DNA of 64,000 nt from Bradyrhizobium jicamae (GCF_018130695.1 NZ_JAFCJX010000016.1:62001-126000), one strand, 5' to 3'. Shown: positions 9,495 through 20,053, counted from the stretch's first letter. Notes: generated from the letters alone by a model not told the origin. A program made the numbers and translations.

Positions 9495-10370
9495 TCAGAC
9501 CGCCTCGGCGCCGGAGATGATCTCGATCAGCTCCTTGGTGATCTGGGCTTGACGGGTTCGGTTGTAGATCTGGGTTTGCTTGCGAATCATTTCGCCGGCG
9601 TTGCGGGTGGCGTTGTCCATGGAGCTCATCTGCGCACCATAGAACGAGGCGTTGTTTTCCAGCAGCGCACGGAAGATCTGGACCGCGATATTGCGCGGCA
9701 ACAGGCGCGAGAGGAGTTCGTCTTCCTCCGGCTCATAATCGTAGGACGTCGTCGGCGCGTTCGCCGCCTTTTCTTCGACAGCCAGCGGAATGATCTGCTG
9801 CGCGGTCGGGATTTGAGCGATCACCGACTTGAACTGCGCGTAGAACAGCGTGCAGACGTCGAACTCGCCATTGTCGAAACGGGCCAGCACCTTCTTGGCG
9901 ATGTCCTCGGCGTTGACGAAGCCGAGCTGACGAACGCTGCGCAGGTCGAGATGCTCGACGATCTGCTTTTCGTACAAGCGGCGGAGCTGCTCATAGCCCT
10001 TGCGGCCGACGCAGAAGAACTTCACATCCTTGCCCTGCGCGATCAGCGACTGCGCACGCTCACGGGCGAGACGCACGATCGAGGAGTTGAAGGCGCCGGA
10101 CAGGCCGCGCTCGCCGGTACAGACGAGAAGCAGGTGAACCTGATCCTTGCCGGTGCCGGTCAGCAGCGCCGGTGCGCCGGGCGAACCTGCCGCAGCGCCG
10201 GCGATATTGGCGATCACCGCGCCCATCTTGTCGGCGTAGGGCCGCGCCGCCTCGGCCGCCTGCTGGGCGCGGCGCAATCTGGAGGCCGCGACCATCTGCA
10301 TGGCCTTGGTGATCTTCTGCGTCGCCTTGGTGGAGGCGATGCGGACCCGCATGTCTTTAAGTGACGCCAT
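9495..10370 (-). CDS. atpG: F1 ATP synthase gamma subunit
   Basis: The 291-residue rotor subunit of F1. The conserved N-terminal helix (MASLKDMRVRIASTKATQKITKAM) and the C-terminal helix ending in QITKELIEIISGAEA form the coiled-coil shaft, and the middle carries the GLSGAFNSS motif. The length and both termini match the alphaproteobacterial family. A repeat element lies between it and atpA. Confidence 0.97.
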   Translation of the reverse strand: MASLKDMRVRIASTKATQKITKAMQMVAASRLRRAQQAAEAARPYADKMGAVIANIAGAAAGSPGAPALLTGTGKDQVHLLLVCTGERGLSGAFNSSIVRLARERAQSLIAQGKDVKFFCVGRKGYEQLRRLYEKQIVEHLDLRSVRQLGFVNAEDIAKKVLARFDNGEFDVCTLFYAQFKSVIAQIPTAQQIIPLAVEEKAANAPTTSYDYEPEEDELLSRLLPRNIAVQIFRALLENNASFYGAQMSSMDNATRNAGEMIRKQTQIYNRTRQAQITKELIEIISGAEAV

Positions 10371-10426
10371 TCTTCGTTCACCCCGGCGGTTCGATCCTTG
10401 CGATCAAGCCGCTAGCCTATCCCAGT

Positions 10427-10513
10427 CGTCATGCCCGGGCTTGTCCCGGGCATCCACGTCTTCATCGTTCGCACGGCAAAGCCGTGGATGGCCGGGACAA
10501 GCCCGACCACGAT
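10427..10513. repeat. Palindromic intergenic repeat between atpA and atpG
   Basis: The element has a left arm CGTCATGCCCGGGCTTGTCC... (from 10427) and a matching right arm ending ...GGACAAGCCCGACCACGA (to 10513), separated by about 25 bases. The words GCCCGGGCTTGTCCCGGGCA and CCACG...CCGTGG are hallmarks of an abundant Bradyrhizobium/Rhodopseudomonas repeat. It sits inside the atp operon and is transcribed with it. Confidence 0.8.
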
Positions 10514-10520
10514 GGCTCTC

Positions 10521-12049
<1,529 letters not shown>

Positions 12050-12050
<1 letters not shown>

Positions 12051-12634
12051 CAGCCTGCCTCTTTCATCGCGTGCTTGATCGAATTGAGTTTGGTGCGAAG
12101 CGAACTATCCACCATGCGGCTGCCGAGCTTGACCACCAGGCCACCGATAATGGAGGGATCGACCTTCACGTTGAGCGCGACGTCCTTGCCCGTCACCGAC
12201 TTCAGTGCGGACTTCAGCGCGTCGAGATTCTTTTCATTGAGCTGTTCGGCGACGGTGACCTCGGCGGTCGCCTCGCCCTTGAATTTGGCCACCAGCGCGC
12301 GATAGGCGCGGATCACATCGGCGACGGCGAACAGCCGGCGATTCGCGGTGAGCACTTTGAGGAATTTTGCGCTGGTGCCGACGATGCCAGCCTTGTCGAG
12401 CACCGCACCCAGCGCCTTGAGCTGTTGGTCGGCGGCAAACACCGGGCTGCGCACCAGGCGCTTCAGATCGGCGCTTTCATTGAGCATGGCCTCGAACTTG
12501 TCGAGATCGGCCCTTACGGCATCGACGGAGTTCTCGTCGCGCGCCAGCTCAAACAAGGCCGTTGCGTAACGACCGGACACTCCCGAAACGGACGGATCTT
12601 CAGCAGCCACGTGCTCGCTCTTTATTGCTGTCAA
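12050..12634 (-). CDS. atpH: F1 ATP synthase delta subunit (OSCP)
   Basis: The 194-residue peripheral-stalk subunit. Residues about 18-120 form the helical OSCP domain (VSGRYATALFELARDENSVDAV), and the C-terminus has the family motif DPSIIGGLVVKLGSRMVDSSLRTKLNSI. It is the first gene of atpHAGDC. The membrane-part genes (a, c, b, b') are not here, as is usual in Rhizobiales. The ATG at 12634 gives a protein with about ten extra residues compared with many homologues. Confidence 0.95.
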
Positions 12635-12741
12635 ACTCGCAAGGGAAAAACCGTCGCCACGAACGCGGCGCCAAGCGATCCAAGCCCTTGGAATTCAAGC
12701 GGGACTTCGATTTTCGACCGACACGGGACGTGCCGGGATCG

Positions 12742-12770
12742 TTAAAATCGCGGCTTTGCTAACATAGCAA
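12742..12770 (-). promoter_or_regulatory. Candidate promoter of the atp operon with an overlapping palindrome
   Basis: On the minus strand TTGCTA (12770-12765) and TTTTAA (12747-12742) are 17 bases apart, a sigma70-like arrangement about 110 bases upstream of atpH. The -35 element is one arm of a perfect palindrome, TTGCTA-ACA-TAGCAA (12756-12770), which could be an operator. Both calls are inference from pattern. Confidence 0.4.
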
Positions 12771-13202
12771 CGGCGCAGGTGCAACATGACGGCGCGCCTC
12801 GTGGATGGCTTGTCGCACAAGGTTTTGCGGGCTGCGCGGGCTCGATGAAACGCAGATTCGCTGACCGGAAATTTCCGGGCTCGCGGACATCCGTTCAGCC
12901 TCCGGCGAATTTGTTCCATCAGCCGTTGCATACCTCCCATGAGCGCAGAATTTTGGAACCGGAGGCGGCTGCGCGCTCCATTTGGCGATTACTTACCGAA
13001 AACTTACTCGCGACCTTCTAATCAGTATTCGCAAGTATTGTATTAGTTAATATATCGTTAAAGCCAAATATTACGGAATTTCTGTCGAAGAGCCTTGGCA
13101 GTAACAAGATATTTCAAGCGGGAGCTTTGGGGATTTACTGCCCAAATCATGCCTCAATGGGAAACCAAACGGCCTTGGTCAACTTTGGGACGGGGGTTCC
13201 AC
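12771..13202. other. Gene-free region between atpH and the rlpA-like gene
   Basis: No frame here looks coding. The left part is GC-rich and unremarkable. A clearly AT-rich island lies at about 13015-13085 (repeated TTAAT/TATTA words, longest run free of G and C near TTAATATAT). It probably contains the promoter of the downstream secreted protein, but no convincing -35/-10 pair stands out. Confidence 0.5.
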
Positions 13203-13220
13203 TTGCCACGTTGGTGGCAA
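13203..13220 (+). promoter_or_regulatory. Hairpin in the 5' leader of the rlpA-like gene
   Basis: TTGCCAC (13203-13209) and GTGGCAA (13214-13220) form a perfect 7-bp stem with a GTTG loop, ending 23 bases before the chosen ATG at 13244. It could be an operator or an RNA structure affecting ribosome access. Confidence 0.35.
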
Positions 13221-13243
13221 TATTGTCTGAGGGTCTTAAATCT

Positions 13244-13753
13244 ATGTTCAATATCAAGAACTCTGTGCTGGGAACGATTACCCAGCCGCGTATGGCGCTC
13301 GCTTTCGTTGCCGCAACTCTGTTGGTCGGTGGAACTGCCACCGAAGCTTCTGCCAAATCCAGGCACCACCATCACCGCGCCCACCACCATCATCACCACG
13401 CCCGGGCGGCCGAGACGTCCTCCTGGCGCGATGCCAATGCCTCGATCGCCTCGCCGTCCACCGGCGGCGGCCACAGCTTCTCGGGGATGGCCTCCTATTA
13501 CGGCAATGAGTCCGGCAGCAAGACTGCGTCGGGCCAGCGCTTCAACCAGAATGCCATGACCGCGGCCCATCGCTCGCTGCCCTTCGGCACCAGGCTCCGC
13601 GTCACCCATGGCGGCCGCAGCGTCGTCGTCACCATCAATGACCGTGGTCCGTTCATCCGTGGCCGCGTGCTCGACCTCTCCACCGGTGCTGCCCGCGCCA
13701 TCGGCCTGACCGGTGCCGGCGTCGGCCGCGTCACCGCCGAGGTGGTGTCGTAA
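13244..13753 (+). CDS. Secreted RlpA-like double-psi beta-barrel protein with a His-rich segment
   Basis: The start at 13244 is chosen because a signal peptide follows directly (residues 1-38, ending ATEASAKS); the frame could extend to 13127, but that adds unlikely sequence. The 169-residue protein has a His tract (about residues 40-53, eleven His in fourteen) and then the RlpA double-psi beta-barrel (about 78-165; GMASYYGNESGSKTASGQRF, NDRGPFIRGRVLDLS). RlpA proteins bind or cleave denuded septal glycan. There is no lipobox and no SPOR domain, so this short form may differ in role. A strong terminator follows. Confidence 0.85.
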   Translation: MFNIKNSVLGTITQPRMALAFVAATLLVGGTATEASAKSRHHHHRAHHHHHHARAAETSSWRDANASIASPSTGGGHSFSGMASYYGNESGSKTASGQRFNQNAMTAAHRSLPFGTRLRVTHGGRSVVVTINDRGPFIRGRVLDLSTGAARAIGLTGAGVGRVTAEVVS

Positions 13754-13841
13754 GGGCGCCTGTCACGCCGTTTCCCGATCAGCGTGCTCGGTAAGCGTTG
13801 CGTCGCGTAGCGATCGCGAAATCTTCGCGGTTCGATCAAAG

Positions 13842-13872
13842 CCTGCCGTCGCCAATGACGGCAGGTTTTTTC
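13842..13872 (+). terminator. Rho-independent terminator after the rlpA-like gene
   Basis: CCTGCCGTC and GACGGCAGG form a perfect 9-bp stem, followed by six T residues and then C. It ends the rlpA-like transcript before the convergent priA. Confidence 0.85.
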
Positions 13873-13924
13873 GTTGTCCCTTTCCGTCGTTGCGAGGAGC
13901 AATGACGGAAAGGGTTTGCGACGC

Positions 13925-16135
13925 TTAGAGAAAACTCTGCGGATCGACGTCGACCTCGAGCTTGAGATTGCCTGTGGTCTTTGGCGCGGCCTCGAGCCAT
14001 TCGCGCAAATATTGCGAGAGGTCGACATTGCGCAGCGACTTCACCAGCAGGCGGAAGCGGTAGCGGCCCTTGATGACCGCGAGCGGCGCTTCGGCGGGAC
14101 CCAGCACCTGGATGCGTTCGTCGATCGGCGCAATGGACGCCAGCTTGCGCGCAAAGCCTTCCGCGGTCGGCCGATCGCCCGCAGAGATGATCAGGCTTGC
14201 CAGCCGTCCGAACGGCGGATAGCCGGTGCGCTCGCGGATATCGATCTCGCTGGCATAGAACGCCTCGCGATCGCTGGCGATCAGCGCCTTCATCACGGGA
14301 TGCTCGGGCTGATGGGTCTGCAGATAGCCGACGCCGCGGCCCTGCTCGCGTCCGGCGCGGCCGACCACCTGATTCAGGAGTTGGAACGTGCGCTCGGCGG
14401 CGCGCGGATCGCCGTTGCTGAGGCCGAGATCGGCGTCGATCACGCCGACCAGGTTGAGCCGCGGAAAATTGTGCCCCTTCGCCACCAGCTGCGTGCCGAT
14501 GATGATGTCGACGCGGCCCTCGGCGATCTCGTTGAGCTCGCTGCGCATGGTCTCGATCGAGGTGATGAGGTCGCTCGACAGCACCATGGTGCGAGCCTCG
14601 GGAAATATCTGGGCGGCCTCCTCCTGCAGGCGCTCGACGCCGGGACCGACGGCAGCCAGCGATTCTTCGGCCTGGCAATGCGGACAGATGTTCGGCCGCG
14701 GCATCGAGAAGCCGCAGTGATGGCAGACCAGCCGCTGGCGAAAGCGATGATCGACCAGCCAAGCGTCGCAGATCGTGCAGGCGAAGCGATGGCCGCAAGC
14801 GCGGCACAGCGTCAGCGGCGCATAGCCGCGGCGATTGAGGAACAGCAGCGCCTGCTCCTTCCGCTCGATCGCAAAGCGGACCTGCTCGGCCAGCGGCGGC
14901 GAGATGAAGCGGCCACGGGCTGGCTGAGCCCGACGCAAATCGATCGCCTCGATATGCGGCATGGTCTGGCCGCCGAATCGCGCCGGCAGCGCCACACGCT
15001 GGTAGCGGCCCTTGCGCGCATTGACCTCGCTCTCCACCGACGGCGTGGCGGACGCCAGCACGATCGGAATCTTGGCGATGTGTGCGCGTACCACCGCCAT
15101 GTCGCGGGCGTGATAATGCGCGCCCTCATCCTGCTTGTAGGCTTGGTCGTGCTCTTCATCGACGATGATCAGGCCGAGATCGGCATAGGGCAGGAACAGC
15201 GCCGAGCGCGCACCGACCACGACCGGCGCCTTGCCTTCGGAGATCGCCGCCCAGTTGCGCGCACGGGTGCGCGGCGTCAGCTCCGAATGCCATTCCAGCG
15301 GCCGCACGCCAAATCGCTGCGAGAAGCGATCGAGGAACTGGCCGGTCAGCGCGATCTCCGGCATCAGGATCAGCGACTGCTTGCCGCGGCGGATATTTTC
15401 CGCGATCGCCTCGAAATAGACCTCCGTCTTGCCCGAACCGGTGACGCCGTCGAGCAGCGCGACATGGAAGCTGCCGCTAGCGGCGAGCGTGCGCATCATG
15501 TCGACCGCGCTGCGCTGGTCGCGTGAGAACTGCGGCTGCGCAAAATCCGGATCAGGCGCCGGCGGGACGGCCGGCGGCGGCATCGCCTCCACCGCCAGCG
15601 TGCCCTCATCGACGAGACCGTCGATCACGCCCGAACTGACGCCGGCCTCGCGCGCCGCATCGGACTTGCCGTGCAGCAGCCCGTCCGACAACACGTCGAT
15701 CACCCGCCGCCGCGCCGGTGTCAGACGTCGCGGCGGATCGCCGACCAGGCGCACCCCGAGCCGCATCCGTTCGGGCCCGAGATTTTCGCCCATCCGAAGC
15801 GTCATCCGCAGCACCATGCCGCGCGCCGACAGCGTGTAGGTCGAGACCCAGTCGACGAGTTGTCGCAGTTCCGTCTTCAGCGGAGGTACGTCGAGCTTCT
15901 CGCTGACATCCTTGAGGCGGTTATGCAGGCGCGGATCGGGCTTCTCATTGTTGGCCCAGACCACGGCCACGACCTCGCGCGGGCCGAGCGGCACGCAGAT
16001 GACGTCGCCGGGCACGAGCTCCATGCCGCGCGGCACGCGGTAGGAATAGGTCTGGTTCAACGCGACAGGCACCAGCACATCGACGACTTTGGTCGCCGAT
16101 GCGGAAGCCGTGCTGCTGCGTGTTGCGTGATCCAT
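13925..16135 (-). CDS. priA: Primosomal protein N' (replication restart helicase)
   Basis: A 736-residue superfamily 2 helicase that reloads the replisome at stalled forks. The N-terminal DNA-binding domain occupies about residues 15-110. The helicase core has Walker A GVTGSGKTEVYFEAI and the DEEHD box. A zinc-binding insert follows with eight cysteines in four CxxC pairs (CRACGHRFACTIC ... CHHCGF ... CPHC). The C-terminal helicase lobe has GTQLVAKGHNFP and QVVGRAGRE. The length is normal. It is divergent from xerC; in many Rhizobiales it neighbours atpH as here, with the rlpA-like gene between them. Confidence 0.97.
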   Translation of the reverse strand: MDHATRSSTASASATKVVDVLVPVALNQTYSYRVPRGMELVPGDVICVPLGPREVVAVVWANNEKPDPRLHNRLKDVSEKLDVPPLKTELRQLVDWVSTYTLSARGMVLRMTLRMGENLGPERMRLGVRLVGDPPRRLTPARRRVIDVLSDGLLHGKSDAAREAGVSSGVIDGLVDEGTLAVEAMPPPAVPPAPDPDFAQPQFSRDQRSAVDMMRTLAASGSFHVALLDGVTGSGKTEVYFEAIAENIRRGKQSLILMPEIALTGQFLDRFSQRFGVRPLEWHSELTPRTRARNWAAISEGKAPVVVGARSALFLPYADLGLIIVDEEHDQAYKQDEGAHYHARDMAVVRAHIAKIPIVLASATPSVESEVNARKGRYQRVALPARFGGQTMPHIEAIDLRRAQPARGRFISPPLAEQVRFAIERKEQALLFLNRRGYAPLTLCRACGHRFACTICDAWLVDHRFRQRLVCHHCGFSMPRPNICPHCQAEESLAAVGPGVERLQEEAAQIFPEARTMVLSSDLITSIETMRSELNEIAEGRVDIIIGTQLVAKGHNFPRLNLVGVIDADLGLSNGDPRAAERTFQLLNQVVGRAGREQGRGVGYLQTHQPEHPVMKALIASDREAFYASEIDIRERTGYPPFGRLASLIISAGDRPTAEGFARKLASIAPIDERIQVLGPAEAPLAVIKGRYRFRLLVKSLRNVDLSQYLREWLEAAPKTTGNLKLEVDVDPQSFL

Positions 16136-16260
16136 CGAGAAAGTCGCGGTTTGCGCCTGATCCGGCCGCGGGCGGCGCGGGAAGTTAGCGAACGGTAAAC
16201 GAAAGCGATGCGATATAATAACGAGAATCGCAACGCCAATCGCGCCTCCATCAGGACGTC

Positions 16261-17232
16261 ATGGCCCGAACGGAACAGATCATCCAGCCGATCGAGCTCG
16301 ATTGCGCCGACTTGGGCGTCACGCAGCAGATGACGCGCTGGCTGGCGCATCTGCGCGCCGAACGGCGACTGTCGCCGAAGACGCTGGAAGCCTATGCCCG
16401 CGACGTCCGCCAATGCCTGATCTTTCTCGCCGAGCATTGGGGATCGCAGGTCACGCTCGACGGCTTTGCTGGCCTTGAAGCGAGCGACGTGCGCGCCTTC
16501 ATGGCGATGCGACGTGCCGACGAGATCGGTGGACGATCGCTGATGCGCGCGCTCGCCGGCCTGCGCTCGTTCGGCCGCTTCCTGGAGCGCGAGGGCAAGG
16601 GCAAGGTCGGCGCGCTGTCGGCGATCCGCGCGCCGAAGGTTGCGAAGAGCCTGCCGAAGCCGATCCATATGGAAGCTGCAAAACGTTTTGCCGACGCGGA
16701 TGAACGCGCCGGCGAAACCCGCGAGACCTGGATCCTGATGCGCGACGCCGCGGTGATGGCGCTGCTCTACGGCTCGGGCCTGCGCATCTCCGAAGCGCTC
16801 GGGCTGAAGCGCCGCGACGTGCCGAAGCCCGGCGAGGGCGATGTGCTCGTCGTGACCGGCAAGGGCAACAAGACGCGGATGGTGCCGGTGCTGCAGAATG
16901 TGCTGCAGCTGATCGCCGACTATGCCGCGGCCTGTCCGCATTCGCTGTCGCCCACGGGCCCGGTATTCGTCGGCGCACGCGGCGGCCCGCTGAGCCCGCG
17001 CATCATCCAGCTCACCATGGAGCGATTGCGCGGCGCGCTCGGTCTGCCCGACAGCGCCACACCGCACGCATTGCGCCACTCTTTCGCCACACACCTGCTC
17101 AGCCGCGGCGGCGATTTGCGCGCGATTCAGGAGCTGCTCGGTCACGCCTCGCTCTCGACCACCCAGATTTACACCGGCATCGACAGCGAACGGCTGCTGG
17201 AAGTCTATCGCTCCGCACACCCGCGCGGTTGA
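16261..17232 (+). CDS. xerC: Tyrosine recombinase XerC
   Basis: A 323-residue tyrosine recombinase. The N-terminal SAM-like domain (about 20-110) is followed by the catalytic domain with the full active set: Arg in GSGLRISEALGL, Lys in GKGNKTRMVPV, His-x-x-Arg in HALRHSFATHLL, His in LLGHASLSTTQ and the nucleophile Tyr in IYTGID. With XerD it resolves chromosome dimers at dif. The chromosomal setting beside priA, rather than an integrase next to a tRNA, supports XerC. No dif site was recognised in the window. Confidence 0.94.
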   Translation: MARTEQIIQPIELDCADLGVTQQMTRWLAHLRAERRLSPKTLEAYARDVRQCLIFLAEHWGSQVTLDGFAGLEASDVRAFMAMRRADEIGGRSLMRALAGLRSFGRFLEREGKGKVGALSAIRAPKVAKSLPKPIHMEAAKRFADADERAGETRETWILMRDAAVMALLYGSGLRISEALGLKRRDVPKPGEGDVLVVTGKGNKTRMVPVLQNVLQLIADYAAACPHSLSPTGPVFVGARGGPLSPRIIQLTMERLRGALGLPDSATPHALRHSFATHLLSRGGDLRAIQELLGHASLSTTQIYTGIDSERLLEVYRSAHPRG

Positions 17233-17388
17233 TCACGAGCGCCCGGCAAGTTCCCGCGTGCAAAAAAGTCACGGCCGGCCGCGATCCACCCGCATGACCA
17301 AGAATTAAGGTGAGCATCTCCGGCACGGTGCTACGGTTGCGTGCAGAAGGCCTTGTTTCTGCATGTTTCCGCAGCGTTGGTAGCGAGA

Positions 17389-17631
17389 ATGAAGAACACA
17401 ACTTTCGCCATAATGCCCGCGACCCTGGTCTGCATCGCCATCCTGATGCCGACCCATGCGTACGCATATCTCGACCCGGGCGCCGGAAGCTTTGCCCTGC
17501 AGGGGCTGATCGCCGGCGTCGCCGGCGGCATGGTCGTGGTACGCAGCTATTGGCATCGGATCGGCGGACTGTTCCGGCGCTCAAAATCAACCGATTCAAG
17601 CGAGCGTGTGCTGCGCGACAGTGACGGCTGA
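17389..17631 (+). CDS. Small membrane or exported protein with a YLDPGAGS motif
   Basis: The start at ATG 17389 (80 residues) is preferred to the GTG at 17341 because a signal-like hydrophobic segment begins there (residues 8-22, ending THAYA). After the predicted cleavage comes YLDPGAGSFALQGLIAGVAG, with a second hydrophobic segment (about 31-48), then a basic tail (RSYWHRIGGLFRR). Small proteins with a YLDPG(T/A)GS start after the signal sequence occur beside membrane sulfatase or phosphotransferase genes in many bacteria, and a sulfatase-like gene follows 36 bases downstream here. The function is not known to me. Confidence 0.7.
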   Translation: MKNTTFAIMPATLVCIAILMPTHAYAYLDPGAGSFALQGLIAGVAGGMVVVRSYWHRIGGLFRRSKSTDSSERVLRDSDG

Positions 17632-17667
17632 TCAGGCCACGATCAGCGATCCACGGATGCAGGCCGG

Positions 17668-19221
17668 GTGATGCGGATTGGCGGCCACGATGCGCGCAGT
17701 CTGATCCAGGCAACGATGGCCACCATCGTCCTATCGACGATGGTGCTGTTCGATTTCTATGCCGCGAACATGCACGAGCTCGCCGATGCGACGCTCGTCT
17801 TTCGTTACGCATGGTTCATCCTGGCCGGCGTCGCCGTCAGCGCCATCTGCCTCAAGCTGGCATTGCCGCGATTCCCGCTGTGGCGCTGCCTGCTCGCGGT
17901 CGGTGTGACGGCCTTCGTGCTTTGCACATACGGTGCGATCGTCGGCCGACGCCACCAGGATGTCGCGATCTGGCTGCCGTCCATTTGGCCCGTCATCGCC
18001 ATCGCGGCCGGCGCGCTCGCTCTGATATTCTTGCGGCAGTCCGTTGCCGCCTCGATCGCGCTGATCCTGGCACTGGCGTTTGCCTCACCTTCGCTGGTCC
18101 GGATCGCAGCCTTTCTCGCGAGCCGTCACGAATCGCAAGCCGCAGCCGGCAATCTCGAGAGAAGCATCCGCGCGCGCGTGGCGCCCAATATCTACTGGAT
18201 CGTACTGGACGGGTATCCGCGGCAGGACGTGCTTCGCGAGACCTTCGGCTTCGATAATTCCGGCTTCGTACGGCAGCTTTCGGCGCTCGATTTCGTCGTT
18301 CTCGGCAACAGTCGCGCCAACTTCCCCGCGACCGTCAATTCGATCTCGAGCACCCTGAACATGGACTACACGGTGCAGCGCGACAGCGAGGGTCTCCGGC
18401 CGCTTGACTTGCTGGACATGCAGCTGATCGTGAAGGGCCAGAGCCGCACCGTCTCGAAGCTGAAGGCGATGGGCTACACTTACGTTCACTTCGAGAACGG
18501 CTATGACTACCTCACCGCATGCCACCCTCGCGAGCCCAGATGCATCCGCGGCAATTGGGGGCTCGACGAGCTCGACAGCGCGATCCTGTCCAACACCCCG
18601 CTGATCGACCTTCTCGTCAGCTGGGACGCGTTGAAGCCGGGGGCGCGATCAGCCGCGTTCGCATGGGGCGGTGTTGCCGATGTAACGGCCAAATTGAGCG
18701 ACATCCGCGATACTGCGGCTCCATACTTCCTGTACGCCCATGTGCTGGCGCCGCATCCGCCGATCCGGTTTCATGCCGATTGCAGCTTCCGGCCGGCAGA
18801 ACCTGATTTGCAGGGCTGGAGCCCGACGGCGCGGCCGGCGTTCATCGATCAGCTTGTTTGCACCAATACGCAGACGCTGGCGTTATTGCGGGCGATCACG
18901 ACGTCAGACCCTCCCGCGCTGATCATCCTGCAGTCCGATCACGGCACCGCCTTCAACGGCCAGTTCGACAAGCCGCCGACCACATGGACCGACGACGACC
19001 TGCACGAACGCTTCGGCAATCTGAACGCGTTGCGCCTGCCCGCCTCCTGCCGTGCCGACGCTGCTGATGATCTCACCCTGGTCGATACTTTCCCGCTGGT
19101 GCTGTCGTGCCTGACCGGCGAGCCGTTCAGGCCCCATACGCCGCGTTTCTTCGTCACGCCCTACGATGACCGCCAGGAGTTTGGTCAGGCGTTCGAATAC
19201 CCGGCGGAGCGGGTGCGTTAA
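17668..19221 (+). CDS. Membrane-bound sulfatase/alkaline phosphatase superfamily protein
   Basis: A 517-residue protein starting at GTG 17668 or ATG 17671. The N-terminal 150 residues contain about four to five membrane segments, and the rest is a periplasmic alkaline-phosphatase-fold domain. The first metal site is IYWIVLDGYPRQD (about 178), and the second is ILQSDHGTAFNG (about 425). A Ser/Thr nucleophile candidate lies in TVNSISSTLNMDY. Related architectures include lipoteichoic acid synthases and phosphoethanolamine or phosphoglycerol transferases acting on envelope glycans. With the upstream microprotein it probably modifies a surface polymer; the substrate cannot be told. Confidence 0.78.
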   Translation: MMRIGGHDARSLIQATMATIVLSTMVLFDFYAANMHELADATLVFRYAWFILAGVAVSAICLKLALPRFPLWRCLLAVGVTAFVLCTYGAIVGRRHQDVAIWLPSIWPVIAIAAGALALIFLRQSVAASIALILALAFASPSLVRIAAFLASRHESQAAAGNLERSIRARVAPNIYWIVLDGYPRQDVLRETFGFDNSGFVRQLSALDFVVLGNSRANFPATVNSISSTLNMDYTVQRDSEGLRPLDLLDMQLIVKGQSRTVSKLKAMGYTYVHFENGYDYLTACHPREPRCIRGNWGLDELDSAILSNTPLIDLLVSWDALKPGARSAAFAWGGVADVTAKLSDIRDTAAPYFLYAHVLAPHPPIRFHADCSFRPAEPDLQGWSPTARPAFIDQLVCTNTQTLALLRAITTSDPPALIILQSDHGTAFNGQFDKPPTTWTDDDLHERFGNLNALRLPASCRADAADDLTLVDTFPLVLSCLTGEPFRPHTPRFFVTPYDDRQEFGQAFEYPAERVR

Positions 19222-19325
19222 ATCGCTCTCGCGTTCATATTCATGCCAATGCCATAAAGCGCTCGCCCCTTGCGTTGCGCAGCGCAATTCGGCAATCGTG
19301 GGGCGGTCTCATCCGGAGGGGAATC

Positions 19326-19916
19326 ATGAGCGCACACGAGAGTATGGAGCACGCCGAACATGCCGAGCACGCATCCGGTGAGAACAAGAAGATCGCGCTG
19401 CTGATCGCCGTGATCGCGCTGTGCCTGGCCCTCTCGGAAACGCTCGGCAAGGGTGCGCAGACCGAAACGATCAGCAAGAACGTCGAAGCCTCCAATCTCT
19501 GGGCGTTTTTCCAGGCCAAGAGCATCCGCCGCACCACAGTGCAGGTTGCGGCCGAACAGGGCAAGCTCAGCCTCGGCGGTGCGACCGATGAGGCCACCAA
19601 GGCGGCGCTGCAGAAGCAGATCGACGACTGGCAGAAGACCGCGGCGCGCTACCGCTCCGAGCCGGACACCGGCGAGGGATCGGAGCAGCTGGCCGAGCGC
19701 GCCAAGCACGCCGAGCATGAGCGCGACGAGGCGCAGTCGAAGTATCACCATTTCGAGCTCGCCTCGGCCGCCTTCCAGATTGCGATCGTGCTGGCCTCGG
19801 CCACCATCATCACCGGCATCCTGGCGCTTGCCTGGGTATCAGGCCTGCTGACGCTGGCCGGCATCGCGGTGACCGCGCTCGGCATGTTCCAGCCGCATCT
19901 GCTGCCGTTCCATTGA
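19326..19916 (+). CDS. DUF4337 membrane protein
   Basis: A 196-residue protein; the ATG at 19326 has a GGAGGGG ribosome site just upstream, better than the more distal in-frame start. It opens with a His/Glu repeat (HAEHAEHASGE), then one membrane helix (about 24-42), a long charged segment (50-140) likely to be helical, and two closely spaced membrane helices at the C-terminus (about 147-195). This matches the DUF4337 family. The function is unknown, and no neighbour on the same strand looks related. Confidence 0.8.
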   Translation: MSAHESMEHAEHAEHASGENKKIALLIAVIALCLALSETLGKGAQTETISKNVEASNLWAFFQAKSIRRTTVQVAAEQGKLSLGGATDEATKAALQKQIDDWQKTAARYRSEPDTGEGSEQLAERAKHAEHERDEAQSKYHHFELASAAFQIAIVLASATIITGILALAWVSGLLTLAGIAVTALGMFQPHLLPFH

Positions 19917-19942
19917 TGTGCTGACGGCGGCACACACAAAGC

Positions 19943-20044
19943 TGTCGTCCCCGCGAAAGCGGGGACCCAGTACGCCGCGGCTTCTCAGCTAGATCACAAC
20001 TGTCTCTGGAATACTGGATCACCCGCATGCGCGGGTGATGACAC
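19943..20044. repeat. Intergenic palindromic repeat with two hairpins
   Basis: GTCCCCGC gaaa GCGGGGAC (about 19947-19966) and TCACCCGC atgc GCGGGTGA (about 20020-20039) are two perfect hairpins joined by about 50 bases. The word GTCGTCCCCGCGAAAGCGGGGACCC is a well-known form in Bradyrhizobium and relatives. It sits between two converging genes. Confidence 0.75.
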
Positions 20045-20053
20045 GGGACATGA

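Noticed and set aside
12779..13021. An 80-codon open frame in the atpH-rlpA gap
   Set aside because: No ribosome site, no hydrophobic pattern and no recognisable domain.
16261..17232. The tyrosine recombinase as a genomic island integrase
   Set aside because: Length, active-site spacing and the priA-xerC neighbourhood fit a chromosomal XerC; no att repeats or tRNA lie beside it.
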